This document shows, one piece after another, positions 45,301 through 53,015 of a DNA stretch of 64,000 bases. Under the pieces are notes generated by a model. It was given only the letters and a program-made list of their open reading frames with translations, had not been told where the DNA came from and searched no databases. The stretch is from Gilichinskyi gelida (lineage in GTDB: Bacteria; Acidobacteriota; Thermoanaerobaculia; Gp7-AA8), in assembly GCA_038040385.1 (NCBI GenBank), contig JBBPII010000009.1:175031-239030 (forward strand), read 5' to 3'. Numbering within the stretch: the first letter of the stretch is position 1; each line of letters opens with the position of its first letter. Position numbers and translations under genes: made by a program.

Positions 45301-47228
45301 ACAGCATAACGACCTACTCTTATGATGCCGCCGACCGCCTGCAGAGTGTATCCATGGTGGCGGATGGCGTGACGCAGCCGCGAACCTTCACGTACGATGG
45401 CCGCGGCTTTCTCACCCAGGAGACTCATCCGGAAAACGGCGCGACGAGCTACGGTGGTTTCGATGCGCGCGGCCATGCCGGCAAGAAGCTCGTCGGCTCC
45501 ACCGATTCAGCTTTCGACCTTCGCTATGAATACGATGCGGCGGAACGGCTCACGAGGGTCAGCCATCCGCCGACCCGCGCCAGTCAGACCTCGGATACCG
45601 TGAAGACCTTCACCTTCGCCACTGCGAACGCCGGCGTGGACTACAAGCTGGGGAAACTGCAGTCGGCTACGCGGCGGAACGCCTCTCCTCTCGGAATCAT
45701 CGACGTCACGGAAACCTACGCCTACACAGACACCGCGGGCCGCCTCAAGAATAAATCGACGTCCATCAACGGACCTTCCGGCCTCCTGCAGAGCTACTCG
45801 CAAACCTATTCCTACAACGACCTCGGCCTGCTGTCCCAGACTGACTACCCGACCTGCCCCGAAATCACCCGCCCGTGCGGCACCTCGGCATCGATGGTGA
45901 CGTCGGTCGCTCCCACCTACCAGAACGGGCTGCTCAAGACCGTTCCCGGTTTCGCCACCAGCGTTGCCTATGACATCAACGGGATGGTCAGCCAGATCGA
46001 CCATCCCGGTTCTGTGAGTGATGTCATCACCGGCGACGCCAGCAAGATGCCGCGTCCGACCCGCATTCAATTCAACTCCTACGATCTGTGCACACGGCCT
46101 TCCATCGCGCAGCAGCCGGCGCCGGAGACGCAAATCCAGGCGAACGGCTCCACGACGTTGAGCGTCGCCGCAACGGGCGGCTCCACCGGCCCGCTGAGCT
46201 ACCAATGGTTCAAAGACGGCTCGACGACACCCCTCGGCGGCGACTGTACGGGCGCTTCGTGTCCGACCGGGCCCTTGACCGCCACGGCAACGTATCGCGC
46301 TCGCATCATCAACAGTTGCGGAAAGATCGACAGCAACATCGCCACGGTAATCGTGTGCGGCACTCCGGCCATCAACGCTCAACCGCAGAGCAAGACCATT
46401 TCCTCAGGAGAAAGCGTGCTGCTGAGCGTCGGGGCGTCCGGCTGTACACCTCTGACGTATCAGTGGTACCGGGGGAATCGCAGCGTGACAAACTCACCGG
46501 TCAACGGCGCGACGTCCTCCAGCTTCAACACCGGTCCGCTGACAGCAACCGCCCGATATTGGGTCAGGGTTACCTACAGCGGGAACAGCGTGGATAGCGA
46601 GACCGCGATCCTGACCCTCCCGTTGGGGATTCCGGTGAACGTGTCGGCCGTCCATCTTGGGGGCAACGTGATCCAGGTGACGTGGGGGCCTCCCGGCGGA
46701 GCGGTTCCCGACCACTACGTGGTGACGCGCGAGTCGGCGGGGGTAGTGCAGACCTTCGAAGTCTGGGGGACGGTCAAGAACGACGACAGCAACAGCGGTC
46801 TGGTCGCCGGCAAGAGCTATCTCTATCGCGTCCGGGCGGTCGATGAGTGGAACGGCAGCGCGTCTGGGGAGAGCCCGAGGGATCTGGCAACCACGATGAC
46901 GTTTGCCGCGGTTCAGAGCGGCGCGCCGATCTTGTTCAGCCACTTCGACCAGGTGCTGGGGGCCATCAATGCCGTGCGCGGGGCGGCATCGCCTCCGCTG
47001 GCGGTGTTGAGCTGGTCGCAGGCACTGGCGGAGGCGGGATATCCGGGTGAGCCGGCCCCGCAGCAGTACGGACCGATCAAATCGCGGCACGTGCTGGCCT
47101 TGCGCAACCGGATGGACAACGCGCTGCAGGCGCTGGGCCTGGCAACGCCGGCGTACACCGACGATCTCAGTACGCCAACGCGGATCAAGGCCGTTCACAT
47201 CACGCAGCTCCAGGGGCGGCCGCAATGA
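42378..47228 (+). CDS. large Sec-exported Rhs/YD-repeat protein lacking the core end
   Basis: A 1,616-residue protein with a signal peptide (ALTLAIAALTAFSMVLRA). Residues from about 40 form the N-terminal shell region (NLFNGNVTVTLPIGQRYHVNG) followed by YD repeats (YTYDKLGRLRQVARP, TYSYDAADRLQSV, TFTYDGRGFLTQETHP). It then departs from a normal Rhs protein: instead of the conserved core and toxin it has two Ig-like domains (about 1240-1415), a fibronectin type III domain (about 1415-1505) and a C-terminal module ending TRIKAVHITQLQGRPQ. The core and toxin are encoded separately by the next gene. The 3' 350 bases are duplicated at 50125-50472. Confidence 0.85.
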   Translation: MPIRRALTLAIAALTAFSMVLRADQHPVTARGFDIGRPYQMNGIDNVNLFNGNVTVTLPIGQRYHVNGKLDYGLTLVYSGNVWDTVVMDTATCGSSNPITRTYPNRLSNAGLGWLLSLGRLFPPNRYPLLESPEWTYETPDGGLHQFRSVLHGSSDSTDLAHRYTRDGSYLRLTIGETEHTVAFPDGTSQVFREVSPVSNGIWPDVAGTEKWRLRSIADGLGNTVTIEYSSTPAYPEIWKITDGTRTQMVYFVAPPSTSEYDVLLDHVVLTTFGSTTGEWKANYEFVSLRAGATNSQCNGQPAPAYSNIPLLTSVTMPLVDGVSQSYSMLTPGSVPPSPYYFVNSTSVSPFNGHLKGLQLPTKGWLEWDYEYFIYSLPSTEDGRPTKSLAVTKRRMMAADRTPAHTSEWTYQRTGSRRRSCVNPNTMEREFARSEQLVASVTSPEQVTSVHYFSTYNSLHNPGGCSIFASPFHDFDYALPLTRGVTPQSVGGMALYLSREIFTGTVSSLATGPDEGDPNAPFSYRVSGGTLVRSEWALHDWDGDSLEGVAAYNSRETARATYFEDDPNCSAATCYAAIKRYRFDGAGHFRQSSSEGNFGPSDFKTSFTAFPDVNLTGTTWLLNTFTERCAVQESKARNSEVTACSGLLTPPQGGTILSGPLTEQFCFDTRGFLTRRRMLKGLDDNGNSITARRADDVIARYSDTAGNLTAEDYYGGDNQAIGTGDCSMALPSSPTYSIAHTYSNGALATSRYVATTSHPTDPVFKSVDNTIDGNTGLVSFSRDVAERQTSYTYDKLGRLRQVARPAEAAIDYTYTEATETTFPQATAKQISATAGSTTQERTVQSTFIFDNFGRVSEEQRVMPAGTSKRQMLYTGSGWTERVSEWEASPSHFTVFSEFDAFGRARKIEASDSTPTAPKVTTIAYFGSREVDRTVSVGTQIAVPTGLTNQKTKEFYDALGRLNKVEEPGPTSSTTNSITTYSYDAADRLQSVSMVADGVTQPRTFTYDGRGFLTQETHPENGATSYGGFDARGHAGKKLVGSTDSAFDLRYEYDAAERLTRVSHPPTRASQTSDTVKTFTFATANAGVDYKLGKLQSATRRNASPLGIIDVTETYAYTDTAGRLKNKSTSINGPSGLLQSYSQTYSYNDLGLLSQTDYPTCPEITRPCGTSASMVTSVAPTYQNGLLKTVPGFATSVAYDINGMVSQIDHPGSVSDVITGDASKMPRPTRIQFNSYDLCTRPSIAQQPAPETQIQANGSTTLSVAATGGSTGPLSYQWFKDGSTTPLGGDCTGASCPTGPLTATATYRARIINSCGKIDSNIATVIVCGTPAINAQPQSKTISSGESVLLSVGASGCTPLTYQWYRGNRSVTNSPVNGATSSSFNTGPLTATARYWVRVTYSGNSVDSETAILTLPLGIPVNVSAVHLGGNVIQVTWGPPGGAVPDHYVVTRESAGVVQTFEVWGTVKNDDSNSGLVAGKSYLYRVRAVDEWNGSASGESPRDLATTMTFAAVQSGAPILFSHFDQVLGAINAVRGAASPPLAVLSWSQALAEAGYPGEPAPQQYGPIKSRHVLALRNRMDNALQALGLATPAYTDDLSTPTRIKAVHITQLQGRPQ

Positions 47229-48425
47229 GGCGGAGGACCGAGATGAACACGATCAAACGCATGGTTCTCGCCGCCGCCCTTGCCCTGAGCATCACTGCCC
47301 CGATGATGGCGGCAGAGGAGGTCCGGTACATCGTCATCCTCAAGCAGCGCTCCGGCGCAGCGCCGGATGTGGGGAGCCTGGGAGGAAGAGTGGAGTGGCG
47401 GCAGGAGGAGCAACTGGTGGTGAGCATCCCGGCCGGGGCGGAAGCAAAGCTGAAGGCCGATCCGCACGTGCTGTATCTCGAGCGGGTGGGCGGCGAGGCG
47501 GTCGCCGAGGGGCCGCTGCTCGGCACCCCGGCCGAGCCGGAGGCCGGGGTGAGCTCGACGGCGACGCGGCTCAGGCCCCGCGTGCTGGGCAATACGCCGT
47601 GGGACTCGGGGACGTACAGCTACGACGGGGCGGGCAACATCATCGGAATCGGCAGCGACACCTACGCCTATGACGAGGTGCAGCGGCTGAAGCAGTCGAC
47701 CACCATCGGGAGCATCGAGACGTACACGTATGATGGCTTCGGGAACATGAAGAGCAGAACGACCAACGCTGGGACGCAGACGATCGACGTCAACCTCAAC
47801 ACCAACCGCCTGAGCGGGGACGGCTACTCGTACGACGGGGCGGGCAACGTGCTGACCGGCGCGCTGTACGCGTTCACGTACGACGCGCTGGGGCAGCCGC
47901 TGAGCAAGAGCTACGACGGGGGGAACCTCGAGTACTACGTCTACACCCCCTCGGACGAGCGAATCGGAGTGCAGAGGGGATCGTGGTGGAACTGGAGCGT
48001 GCGGGACGAGGGAGGGAAGGTGCTGCGGCAGTACCGGAGCTCGGCGACGAGTCTGGCGGCGCCGGCGCTGTGGGTGGAGGACTTCGTGTGGCGAGACGGC
48101 CTCTTGCTGGGGTCGCAGAGGCCGGTGGAGATGGGAGGGCGGCGGCACTACCACCTGGACCACCTGGGGACGCCTCGGCTGATCACCTCGGAAGACGGGC
48201 ACGCGATGTCGCTGCACGACTACTACCCGTTCGGGGACGAAAAGACGCCGGTGGTGCAGGAAGGGCCGGGAGGGGGCGGGTTCGACCGGGAAGAGCCGAT
48301 GAAGTTCACCGGGCACGAGCGGGACTTCGCCGGAGGGTTCGGAGCGGAGGACTCGCACTATGTCGACTACATGCACGCGCGGTACTACTCGCCCACGACG
48401 GGCCGCTTTTTGTCTGTTGATCCAG
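46881..48425 (+). repeat. Rhs-module direct repeat, copy 1
   Basis: About 1.54 kb shared with 50125-51669 (constant offset 3,244 bases). It covers the 3' end of the large Rhs gene and the conserved part of the tip gene. From about 47059 to 47950 I see no base difference; similarity falls off at both ends, ending at the VDP motif where toxins diverge. Confidence 0.9.
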
Positions 48426-48985
48426 GTGGTTGGGATCTCCTACTGCCTCAGTCCTTGAACCGCTACTCCTATGTTCTAAACAACCCGATTCGATACACCG
48501 ACCCCGATGGAACGTGTACTAACCCGATTACTTGTGTAGGTGAGGCTCTTGCCTTGCCGACGGCAGCATTGGTGATCATCGATGTTGCGCTCGTCGCGGG
48601 CGTAGTATTCAGTATTGGCAGTGTCACGCTCGATCTTCATCCGCAGCCAGTTGTGGTTCCACCAGAACTCGTGAATCCCAGCTATGAAATGGGCCGGGAT
48701 CGCGGAGGCAGAGATTCGGGATTGGTCAACGTAGGAGCGCAGCAGTTGTGGGATCTCTACAACAATTCCACAGGAAAAGAGCGCGAGCGTTACAAGCGTG
48801 AGCTGAAGGTCCGTCGACTGTACGACGACAAGGCTCGTCACGGTGAGCGGGAAAAGAAGAAGCCGAAGAAGGAGCCGGAGAAGCCGAAAGAAGATCCCAA
48901 GAAGACGCCGCAACCAGATCCGAAGAAGGATCCGAAGAAGAATAAGGTCGTCTCGGACGATGATTCGATGAGGAAGCGCTGGTGA
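47243..48985 (+). CDS. Rhs tip protein 1: I9-like domain, Rhs core, C-terminal toxin
   Basis: A 580-residue exported protein (MNTIKRMVLAAALALSITAP). Residues 24-85 (VRYIVILKQRSGAA... SIPAGAEAKLKADPHVLYLERVG) resemble a peptidase-inhibitor-I9/subtilisin-propeptide fold. YD repeats follow, then the Rhs-associated core (HLDHLGTPRLITSED near 305; DYMHARYYSPTTGRFLSVDP near 375-394). After the core the composition changes: a hydrophobic stretch (ALVIIDVALVAGVVFSIGSV) and a tail with QQLWDLYNNSTGKERERYK and a Lys/Pro-rich end. Tails in this position are polymorphic toxins; the family is not recognised. Start 47243 has SD GGAGGA. A HEAT-like immunity candidate follows. Confidence 0.82.
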   Translation: MNTIKRMVLAAALALSITAPMMAAEEVRYIVILKQRSGAAPDVGSLGGRVEWRQEEQLVVSIPAGAEAKLKADPHVLYLERVGGEAVAEGPLLGTPAEPEAGVSSTATRLRPRVLGNTPWDSGTYSYDGAGNIIGIGSDTYAYDEVQRLKQSTTIGSIETYTYDGFGNMKSRTTNAGTQTIDVNLNTNRLSGDGYSYDGAGNVLTGALYAFTYDALGQPLSKSYDGGNLEYYVYTPSDERIGVQRGSWWNWSVRDEGGKVLRQYRSSATSLAAPALWVEDFVWRDGLLLGSQRPVEMGGRRHYHLDHLGTPRLITSEDGHAMSLHDYYPFGDEKTPVVQEGPGGGGFDREEPMKFTGHERDFAGGFGAEDSHYVDYMHARYYSPTTGRFLSVDPGGWDLLLPQSLNRYSYVLNNPIRYTDPDGTCTNPITCVGEALALPTAALVIIDVALVAGVVFSIGSVTLDLHPQPVVVPPELVNPSYEMGRDRGGRDSGLVNVGAQQLWDLYNNSTGKERERYKRELKVRRLYDDKARHGEREKKKPKKEPEKPKEDPKKTPQPDPKKDPKKNKVVSDDDSMRKRW

Positions 48986-49078
48986 GGAAGACTGAGTAAA
49001 TCGAGCCAGCGCATAGAAAGATGAAATGGGTGACGTCCTAACACCTGATGGCCTGTCGTTACTGTGAGGACATATCGT

Positions 49079-49723
49079 ATGTCAGAGACATCGGATCTCG
49101 AACATCTCGAAGCGCACCTGGAAAAGATGCGACCTGAAGAGACGCTTCGCGAGGAAGCGGCAGTAGTCGCCGCGTTGTCTCATCCGGAATCCTTTATCCG
49201 ATCCGCCGCCATTTCTGCATTAGTGCGTGCAAGGCAGAGGACGGACGAAATCCGGCGACGCTTATCGGTCGAGAGCAACGATCTTGTCGTTAGCGATATA
49301 TGCGATGCGCTAGCACGGCTTCACGATTTGGAGAGCGTGCCACTGATCCAGTTCATCGCGCGATCGAACCCTTCGAGACTTGCGCGTGCATCGGCGATAG
49401 CAGCTGTCGTCGACCTTCTCCATGAGGGTGCCGCGTCATTCCTCGCCGAACGCGCGACCGATGAGCGCGATGAACGTGTGAGGCTGGAGATCTACCGAGG
49501 GCTTCTTGTCAATGGGGACGACTCGGCGTTCGATCGCATGATAGAGGCGCTTGGCTCAGCCGACTATCAAGTGCGCTGTGCTTCTGCTGCACTCCTCTCA
49601 GAGTACACGCCAAGCAGCAACCGCCTTCGAATACTCGAGGCGTTGCATGAGGCTTTGAGTCGAGAAACGACCGAGGCGGCGCGGAGTTCTATTCAGCTCG
49701 CCTTGGACCAGGTCACTTCGTAG
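49079..49723 (+). CDS. HEAT-repeat-like candidate immunity protein for tip toxin 1
   Basis: A 214-residue all-helical protein with about five HEAT-like units (SHPESFIRSAAISALVRARQ, SNPSRLARASAIAAVVDLLH, GSADYQVRCASAALLSEY). HEAT-like proteins are known immunity folds in polymorphic toxin systems. It directly follows tip protein 1, has lower GC than the core genes, and an SD (GAGG) ahead of ATG 49079. I infer that it binds and blocks the toxin tail of the preceding gene. Its 3' end overlaps the broken XRE gene on the other strand. Confidence 0.72.
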   Translation: MSETSDLEHLEAHLEKMRPEETLREEAAVVAALSHPESFIRSAAISALVRARQRTDEIRRRLSVESNDLVVSDICDALARLHDLESVPLIQFIARSNPSRLARASAIAAVVDLLHEGAASFLAERATDERDERVRLEIYRGLLVNGDDSAFDRMIEALGSADYQVRCASAALLSEYTPSSNRLRILEALHEALSRETTEAARSSIQLALDQVTS

Positions 49724-50098
49724 CCCCACGGAGAAAGGTGCCGATCGTCTTGAGCAGAACCGTTTGCTGATGCCGGCGGGAGGGCGTCGATCCGCTTGAG
49801 CCGGCGAAGAATCTTGCGGCTTACCTTCTTCACGGTGCCCTGCAGCTTGATGCCTAGGAGTTCGTCGGCGCTGAGTTCGAGCGGCGAAGCGAACGGCCAT
49901 CTCGGCGCTGAGGCGCAGCTTGTCGCGTTCGTAGTCGGAGACGAGCACATGGATAATGCCGACCTGATCGGCGAGCTGCTGCTGCGTGAAGCCGCGTGCC
50001 TTGCGAATACGAGTGAGCCGCTCGCCGAGGCTCTCGTCCTCGCCGTAGCGAACCGGCTTCATCTTCAGCTTCGACTTTCGCGGCATCGTCTCGGTCAT
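49713..50098 (-). pseudogene. broken XRE-family regulator gene
   Basis: Starts MTETMPRKSKLKMKPVRYGE with a clear Cro/C1-type helix-turn-helix (LGERLTRIRKARGFTQQQLADQVGI). After RLSAEMAVRFA the frame is lost near 49885. The family sequence continues in another frame (LELSADELLGIKLQG, KILRRLKRIDALPP) and in a third (QQTVLLKTIGTFLRGATK, stop at 49713). Two frameshifts therefore break an otherwise recognisable regulator of about 125 residues. It lies on the opposite strand between the two Rhs cassettes. Confidence 0.78.
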
Positions 50099-50124
50099 TT
50101 TAGGAACGCGTTTTCAAACTGCTT

Positions 50125-50472
50125 GACCTGGCAACCACGATCACGTTTGCCGTAGTTGAGAGCAACGTGGCGATCCTTTTCAATCACTTCGACCAGATCC
50201 TGGGGGCCATCAATGCTGCGCGCGCGGCGGCATCGCCGCCGCTGGGGGCATTGAGCTGGTCGCAAGCACTGGCGGAGGCGGGATATCCGGGTGAGCCTGC
50301 CCCGCAGCAGTACGGACCGATCAAATCGCGGCACGTGCTGGCCTTGCGCAACCGGATGGACAACGCGCTGCAGGCGCTGGGCCTGGCAACGCCGGCGTAC
50401 ACCGACGATCTCAGTACGCCAACGCGGATCAAGGCCGTTCACATCACGCAGCTCCAGGGGCGGCCGCAATGA
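50125..50472 (+). pseudogene. truncated 3' end of a large Rhs gene
   Basis: The frame reads DLATTITFAVVESNVAILFNHFDQ and continues to HITQLQGRPQ, matching the last 115 or so codons of the large Rhs gene (42378-47228) with a few differences at the start and near identity later. No signal peptide or Rhs repeats lie upstream, only the broken XRE gene, so this is a duplicated remnant. An ATG at 50167 could in theory start a 101-residue product. Confidence 0.8.
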
Positions 50473-51669
50473 GGCGGAGGACCGAGATGAACACGATCAA
50501 ACGCATGGTTCTCGCCGCCGCCCTTGCCCTGAGCATCACTGCCCCGATGATGGCGGCAGAGGAGGTCCGGTACATCGTCATCCTCAAGCAGCGCTCCGGC
50601 GCAGCGCCGGATGTGGGGAGCCTGGGAGGAAGAGTGGAGTGGCGGCAGGAGGAGCAACTGGTGGTGAGCATCCCGGCCGGGGCGGAAGCAAAGCTGAAGG
50701 CCGATCCGCACGTGCTGTATCTCGAGCGGGTGGGCGGCGAGGCGGTCGCCGAGGGGCCGCTGCTCGGCACCCCGGCCGAGCCGGAGGCCGGGGTGAGCTC
50801 GACGGCGACGCGGCTCAGGCCCCGCGTGCTGGGCAATACGCCGTGGGACTCGGGGACGTACAGCTACGACGGGGCGGGCAACATCATCGGAATCGGCAGC
50901 GACACCTACGCCTATGACGAGGTGCAGCGGCTGAAGCAGTCGACCACCATCGGGAGCATCGAGACGTACACGTATGATGGCTTCGGGAACATGAAGAGCA
51001 GAACGACCAACGCTGGGACGCAGACGATCGACGTCAACCTCAACACCAACCGCCTGAGCGGGGACGGCTACTCGTACGACGGGGCGGGCAACGTGCTGAC
51101 CGGCGCGCTGTACGCGTTCACGTACGACGCGCTGGGGCAGCCGCTGAGCAAGAGCTACGACGGGGGGAACCTCGAGTACTACGTCTACACCCCCGCGGAC
51201 GAGCGAATCGGAGTGCAGAGGGGATCGTGGTGGAGCTGGAGCGTGCGGGACGAGGGAGGGAAGGTGCTGCGGCAGTACCGGAGCTCGTCGACCAATCTTG
51301 CGGCGCCGGCACTGTGGGTGGAAGACTTCGTGTGGCGGGACGGGCTTCTGCTGGGGTCGCAGCGGCCGGTGGAGATGGGAGGGCGGCGGCACTACCACCT
51401 GGACCACCTGGGGACGCCTCGGCTGATCACCTCGGAAGACGGGCACGCGATGTCGCTGCACGACTACTACCCGTTCGGGGACGAAAAGACGCCGGTGGTG
51501 CAGGAAGGGCCGGGAGGGGGCGGGTTCGACCGGGAAGAGCCGATGAAGTTCACCGGGCATGAGCGGGACTTCGCCGGAGGGTTCGGCGCGGAGGACTCAC
51601 ACTATGTGGACTACATGCATGCACGGTACTTTGCAGCGACGACAGGACGGTTCCTTTCAGTGGATCCGG
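50125..51669 (+). repeat. Rhs-module direct repeat, copy 2
   Basis: Second copy of 46881-48425, see there. The left end begins inside the IKAVH-domain coding region; the right end stops where the second toxin tail begins. Confidence 0.9.
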
Positions 51670-52319
51670 TGATCGACTTGCGAGCGGCCATTCACTATCC
51701 ACAAATGTGGAACCGCTATGCGTACGTTCACAACAATCCAATCAATCTGAACGATCCGCGAGGGCTGCTCGCTGCGCAAGCCATTTACAGTGCCGATGCG
51801 TTTGACGAAACGTTCGTGTCGTTCACGTCGTCGGATCCGTCGGAGGGAGGTGGTTCTGGCCCCGGTCAACAGCCGACAAACATTCCGGCCCCCACACAGC
51901 CAAACGGCCAGCTCGCGCCTCCACCTGTGCCCCCACCTCCGGGTGAATCCGGACAGCCGAATGAGTGGGTATACAGACCGAACAAGAATCCAGCGCCTGG
52001 TCAGCGACCTGGTCGGTGGGGACCGCGCGACCGCGTACCCAGCCGGACCGGAGCACAGCCAAATGGGTCGTGGGATGACAAACATGGTCATTGGGATGTC
52101 GATATCCCAACGCCGAGCGGTGGCAAGGGTGACAGGCTGAGATTGTTGCCCGATGGCACGCGGCTCGGGCCTGATCACAAACCGCTACCGAATCAAACCA
52201 TCAGTGTGGTGAGACTACCCTCTCCGACCACGTGGACAGTCCAGGTGCCCTTTACAGTAATGGGTTGGTACATGAAACAAGTCGCAACGTTCTGGTACGG
52301 TTGTGGGTGTCCACCGTAA
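50487..52319 (+). CDS. Rhs tip protein 2: I9-like domain, Rhs core, different C-terminal toxin
   Basis: A 610-residue exported protein whose first 390 residues are almost identical to tip protein 1 (signal peptide, I9-like domain, YD repeats, core through RFLSVDP). The tail is entirely different: a Pro-rich linker (QLAPPPVPPPPGESG) and a domain with WVYRPNKNPAPG, GSWDDKHGHWDVDIPTPSGG and RLLPDGTRLGPDHKPLP. Its DDKHGHWDVD segment resembles His/Asp-rich motifs of small polymorphic-toxin nuclease domains, but I cannot name the family with confidence. It ends with a hydrophobic, Cys-containing stretch (YGCGCPP). A small candidate immunity gene follows. SD GGAGGA precedes ATG 50487. Confidence 0.82.
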   Translation: MNTIKRMVLAAALALSITAPMMAAEEVRYIVILKQRSGAAPDVGSLGGRVEWRQEEQLVVSIPAGAEAKLKADPHVLYLERVGGEAVAEGPLLGTPAEPEAGVSSTATRLRPRVLGNTPWDSGTYSYDGAGNIIGIGSDTYAYDEVQRLKQSTTIGSIETYTYDGFGNMKSRTTNAGTQTIDVNLNTNRLSGDGYSYDGAGNVLTGALYAFTYDALGQPLSKSYDGGNLEYYVYTPADERIGVQRGSWWSWSVRDEGGKVLRQYRSSSTNLAAPALWVEDFVWRDGLLLGSQRPVEMGGRRHYHLDHLGTPRLITSEDGHAMSLHDYYPFGDEKTPVVQEGPGGGGFDREEPMKFTGHERDFAGGFGAEDSHYVDYMHARYFAATTGRFLSVDPVIDLRAAIHYPQMWNRYAYVHNNPINLNDPRGLLAAQAIYSADAFDETFVSFTSSDPSEGGGSGPGQQPTNIPAPTQPNGQLAPPPVPPPPGESGQPNEWVYRPNKNPAPGQRPGRWGPRDRVPSRTGAQPNGSWDDKHGHWDVDIPTPSGGKGDRLRLLPDGTRLGPDHKPLPNQTISVVRLPSPTTWTVQVPFTVMGWYMKQVATFWYGCGCPP

Positions 52320-52343
52320 GCCTTGAGTAGGGCGCACAACGTC

Positions 52344-52835
52344 ATGAAAAAAATGGATTTTGACGGACTAGCGAGTTGGTGTGGCGGGAACGGTTATGGT
52401 CTCACCGATTGGAGACCTACACTACCATCGTCGAGTGAGCGAGCGAAGATCCCTGTTCCAGGCGATCCGCAGTCATTGACTGAGTTAATAGACACCTTAG
52501 TTGGACTTGAGTCGGCTCACGGTGAAACGGTGGTGTGGATCGCCGACTGGACGATATGGAACGATCGCTCGCAGGAGGTCGGTCTTCGGCACCTCACGCT
52601 GCTTGTCGACTGCTATGTAGATCGCGCGTTGCATGACGAATCGCACATCTACTTGCTCGAGCCATCTGAGTGGCGTGAAACGATTGCTTTAGTGACGGTG
52701 CCGTTGCTTTATGGTTGGGATGCGTATCTGTTCTTTCGTTCTGGTGCTGCACTGGTTGAAGTGTCACATGATGCCTATATCGAGGTCTCGGTGGCACACG
52801 GCTTCCCCATGTCAGTCTTAAATGGCTGGCTTTAG
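52344..52835 (+). CDS. candidate immunity protein for tip toxin 2
   Basis: A 163-residue acidic, Trp-rich protein (MKKMDFDGLASWCGG..., TVVWIADWTIWNDRSQEVG, YLLEPSEWRETIALV). No family is recognised. Position, size, lower GC than neighbours, and unrelatedness to the first immunity candidate all fit the immunity partner of the preceding toxin. A TTG at 52323 would add seven residues; ATG 52344 is preferred. Confidence 0.65.
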   Translation: MKKMDFDGLASWCGGNGYGLTDWRPTLPSSSERAKIPVPGDPQSLTELIDTLVGLESAHGETVVWIADWTIWNDRSQEVGLRHLTLLVDCYVDRALHDESHIYLLEPSEWRETIALVTVPLLYGWDAYLFFRSGAALVEVSHDAYIEVSVAHGFPMSVLNGWL

Positions 52836-52846
52836 TGTGCCGGTGG

Positions 52847-53010
52847 CTACTTCGGGGCGCCGCGAAGAAATGTATCAATCGTCCTGAGCAGAACCGCGTG
52901 CTGATGCGGACCGAGGGCGTCGATCTGCTCGAGGCGGCGAAGAGTCTTTCGGCCTACCTTCGTCGCGTTAGCGTCAAGCAGTTTGAGCGGGGCAAAGTTA
53001 AGGAAGTGAT
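52847..53010 (-). pseudogene. C-terminal remnant of an XRE regulator gene
   Basis: The minus-strand frame reads LKLLDANATKVGRKTLRRL, EQIDALGPHQHAVLLRTID and TFLRGAPK before a TAG stop, matching the C-terminus of the broken regulator at 49713-50098 (ILRRLKRIDALPP, VLLKTIGTFLRGATK). The helix-turn-helix part is missing. It follows the second immunity candidate exactly as the first broken copy follows the first. Confidence 0.72.
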
Positions 53011-53015
53011 TCGCA

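Noticed and set aside
46881..51669. Rhs duplication as an insertion sequence or transposon
   Set aside because: No transposase, terminal inverted repeats or target duplication; the shared block stops exactly where toxin tails diverge, as expected for Rhs recombination.
50113..52987. 14-base inverted match (TCAAACTGCTTGAC at 50114-50127 and its complement at 52973-52986) near the XRE remnants
   Set aside because: Could be a cassette boundary mark, but a single 14-base match in related remnants is too weak to claim.
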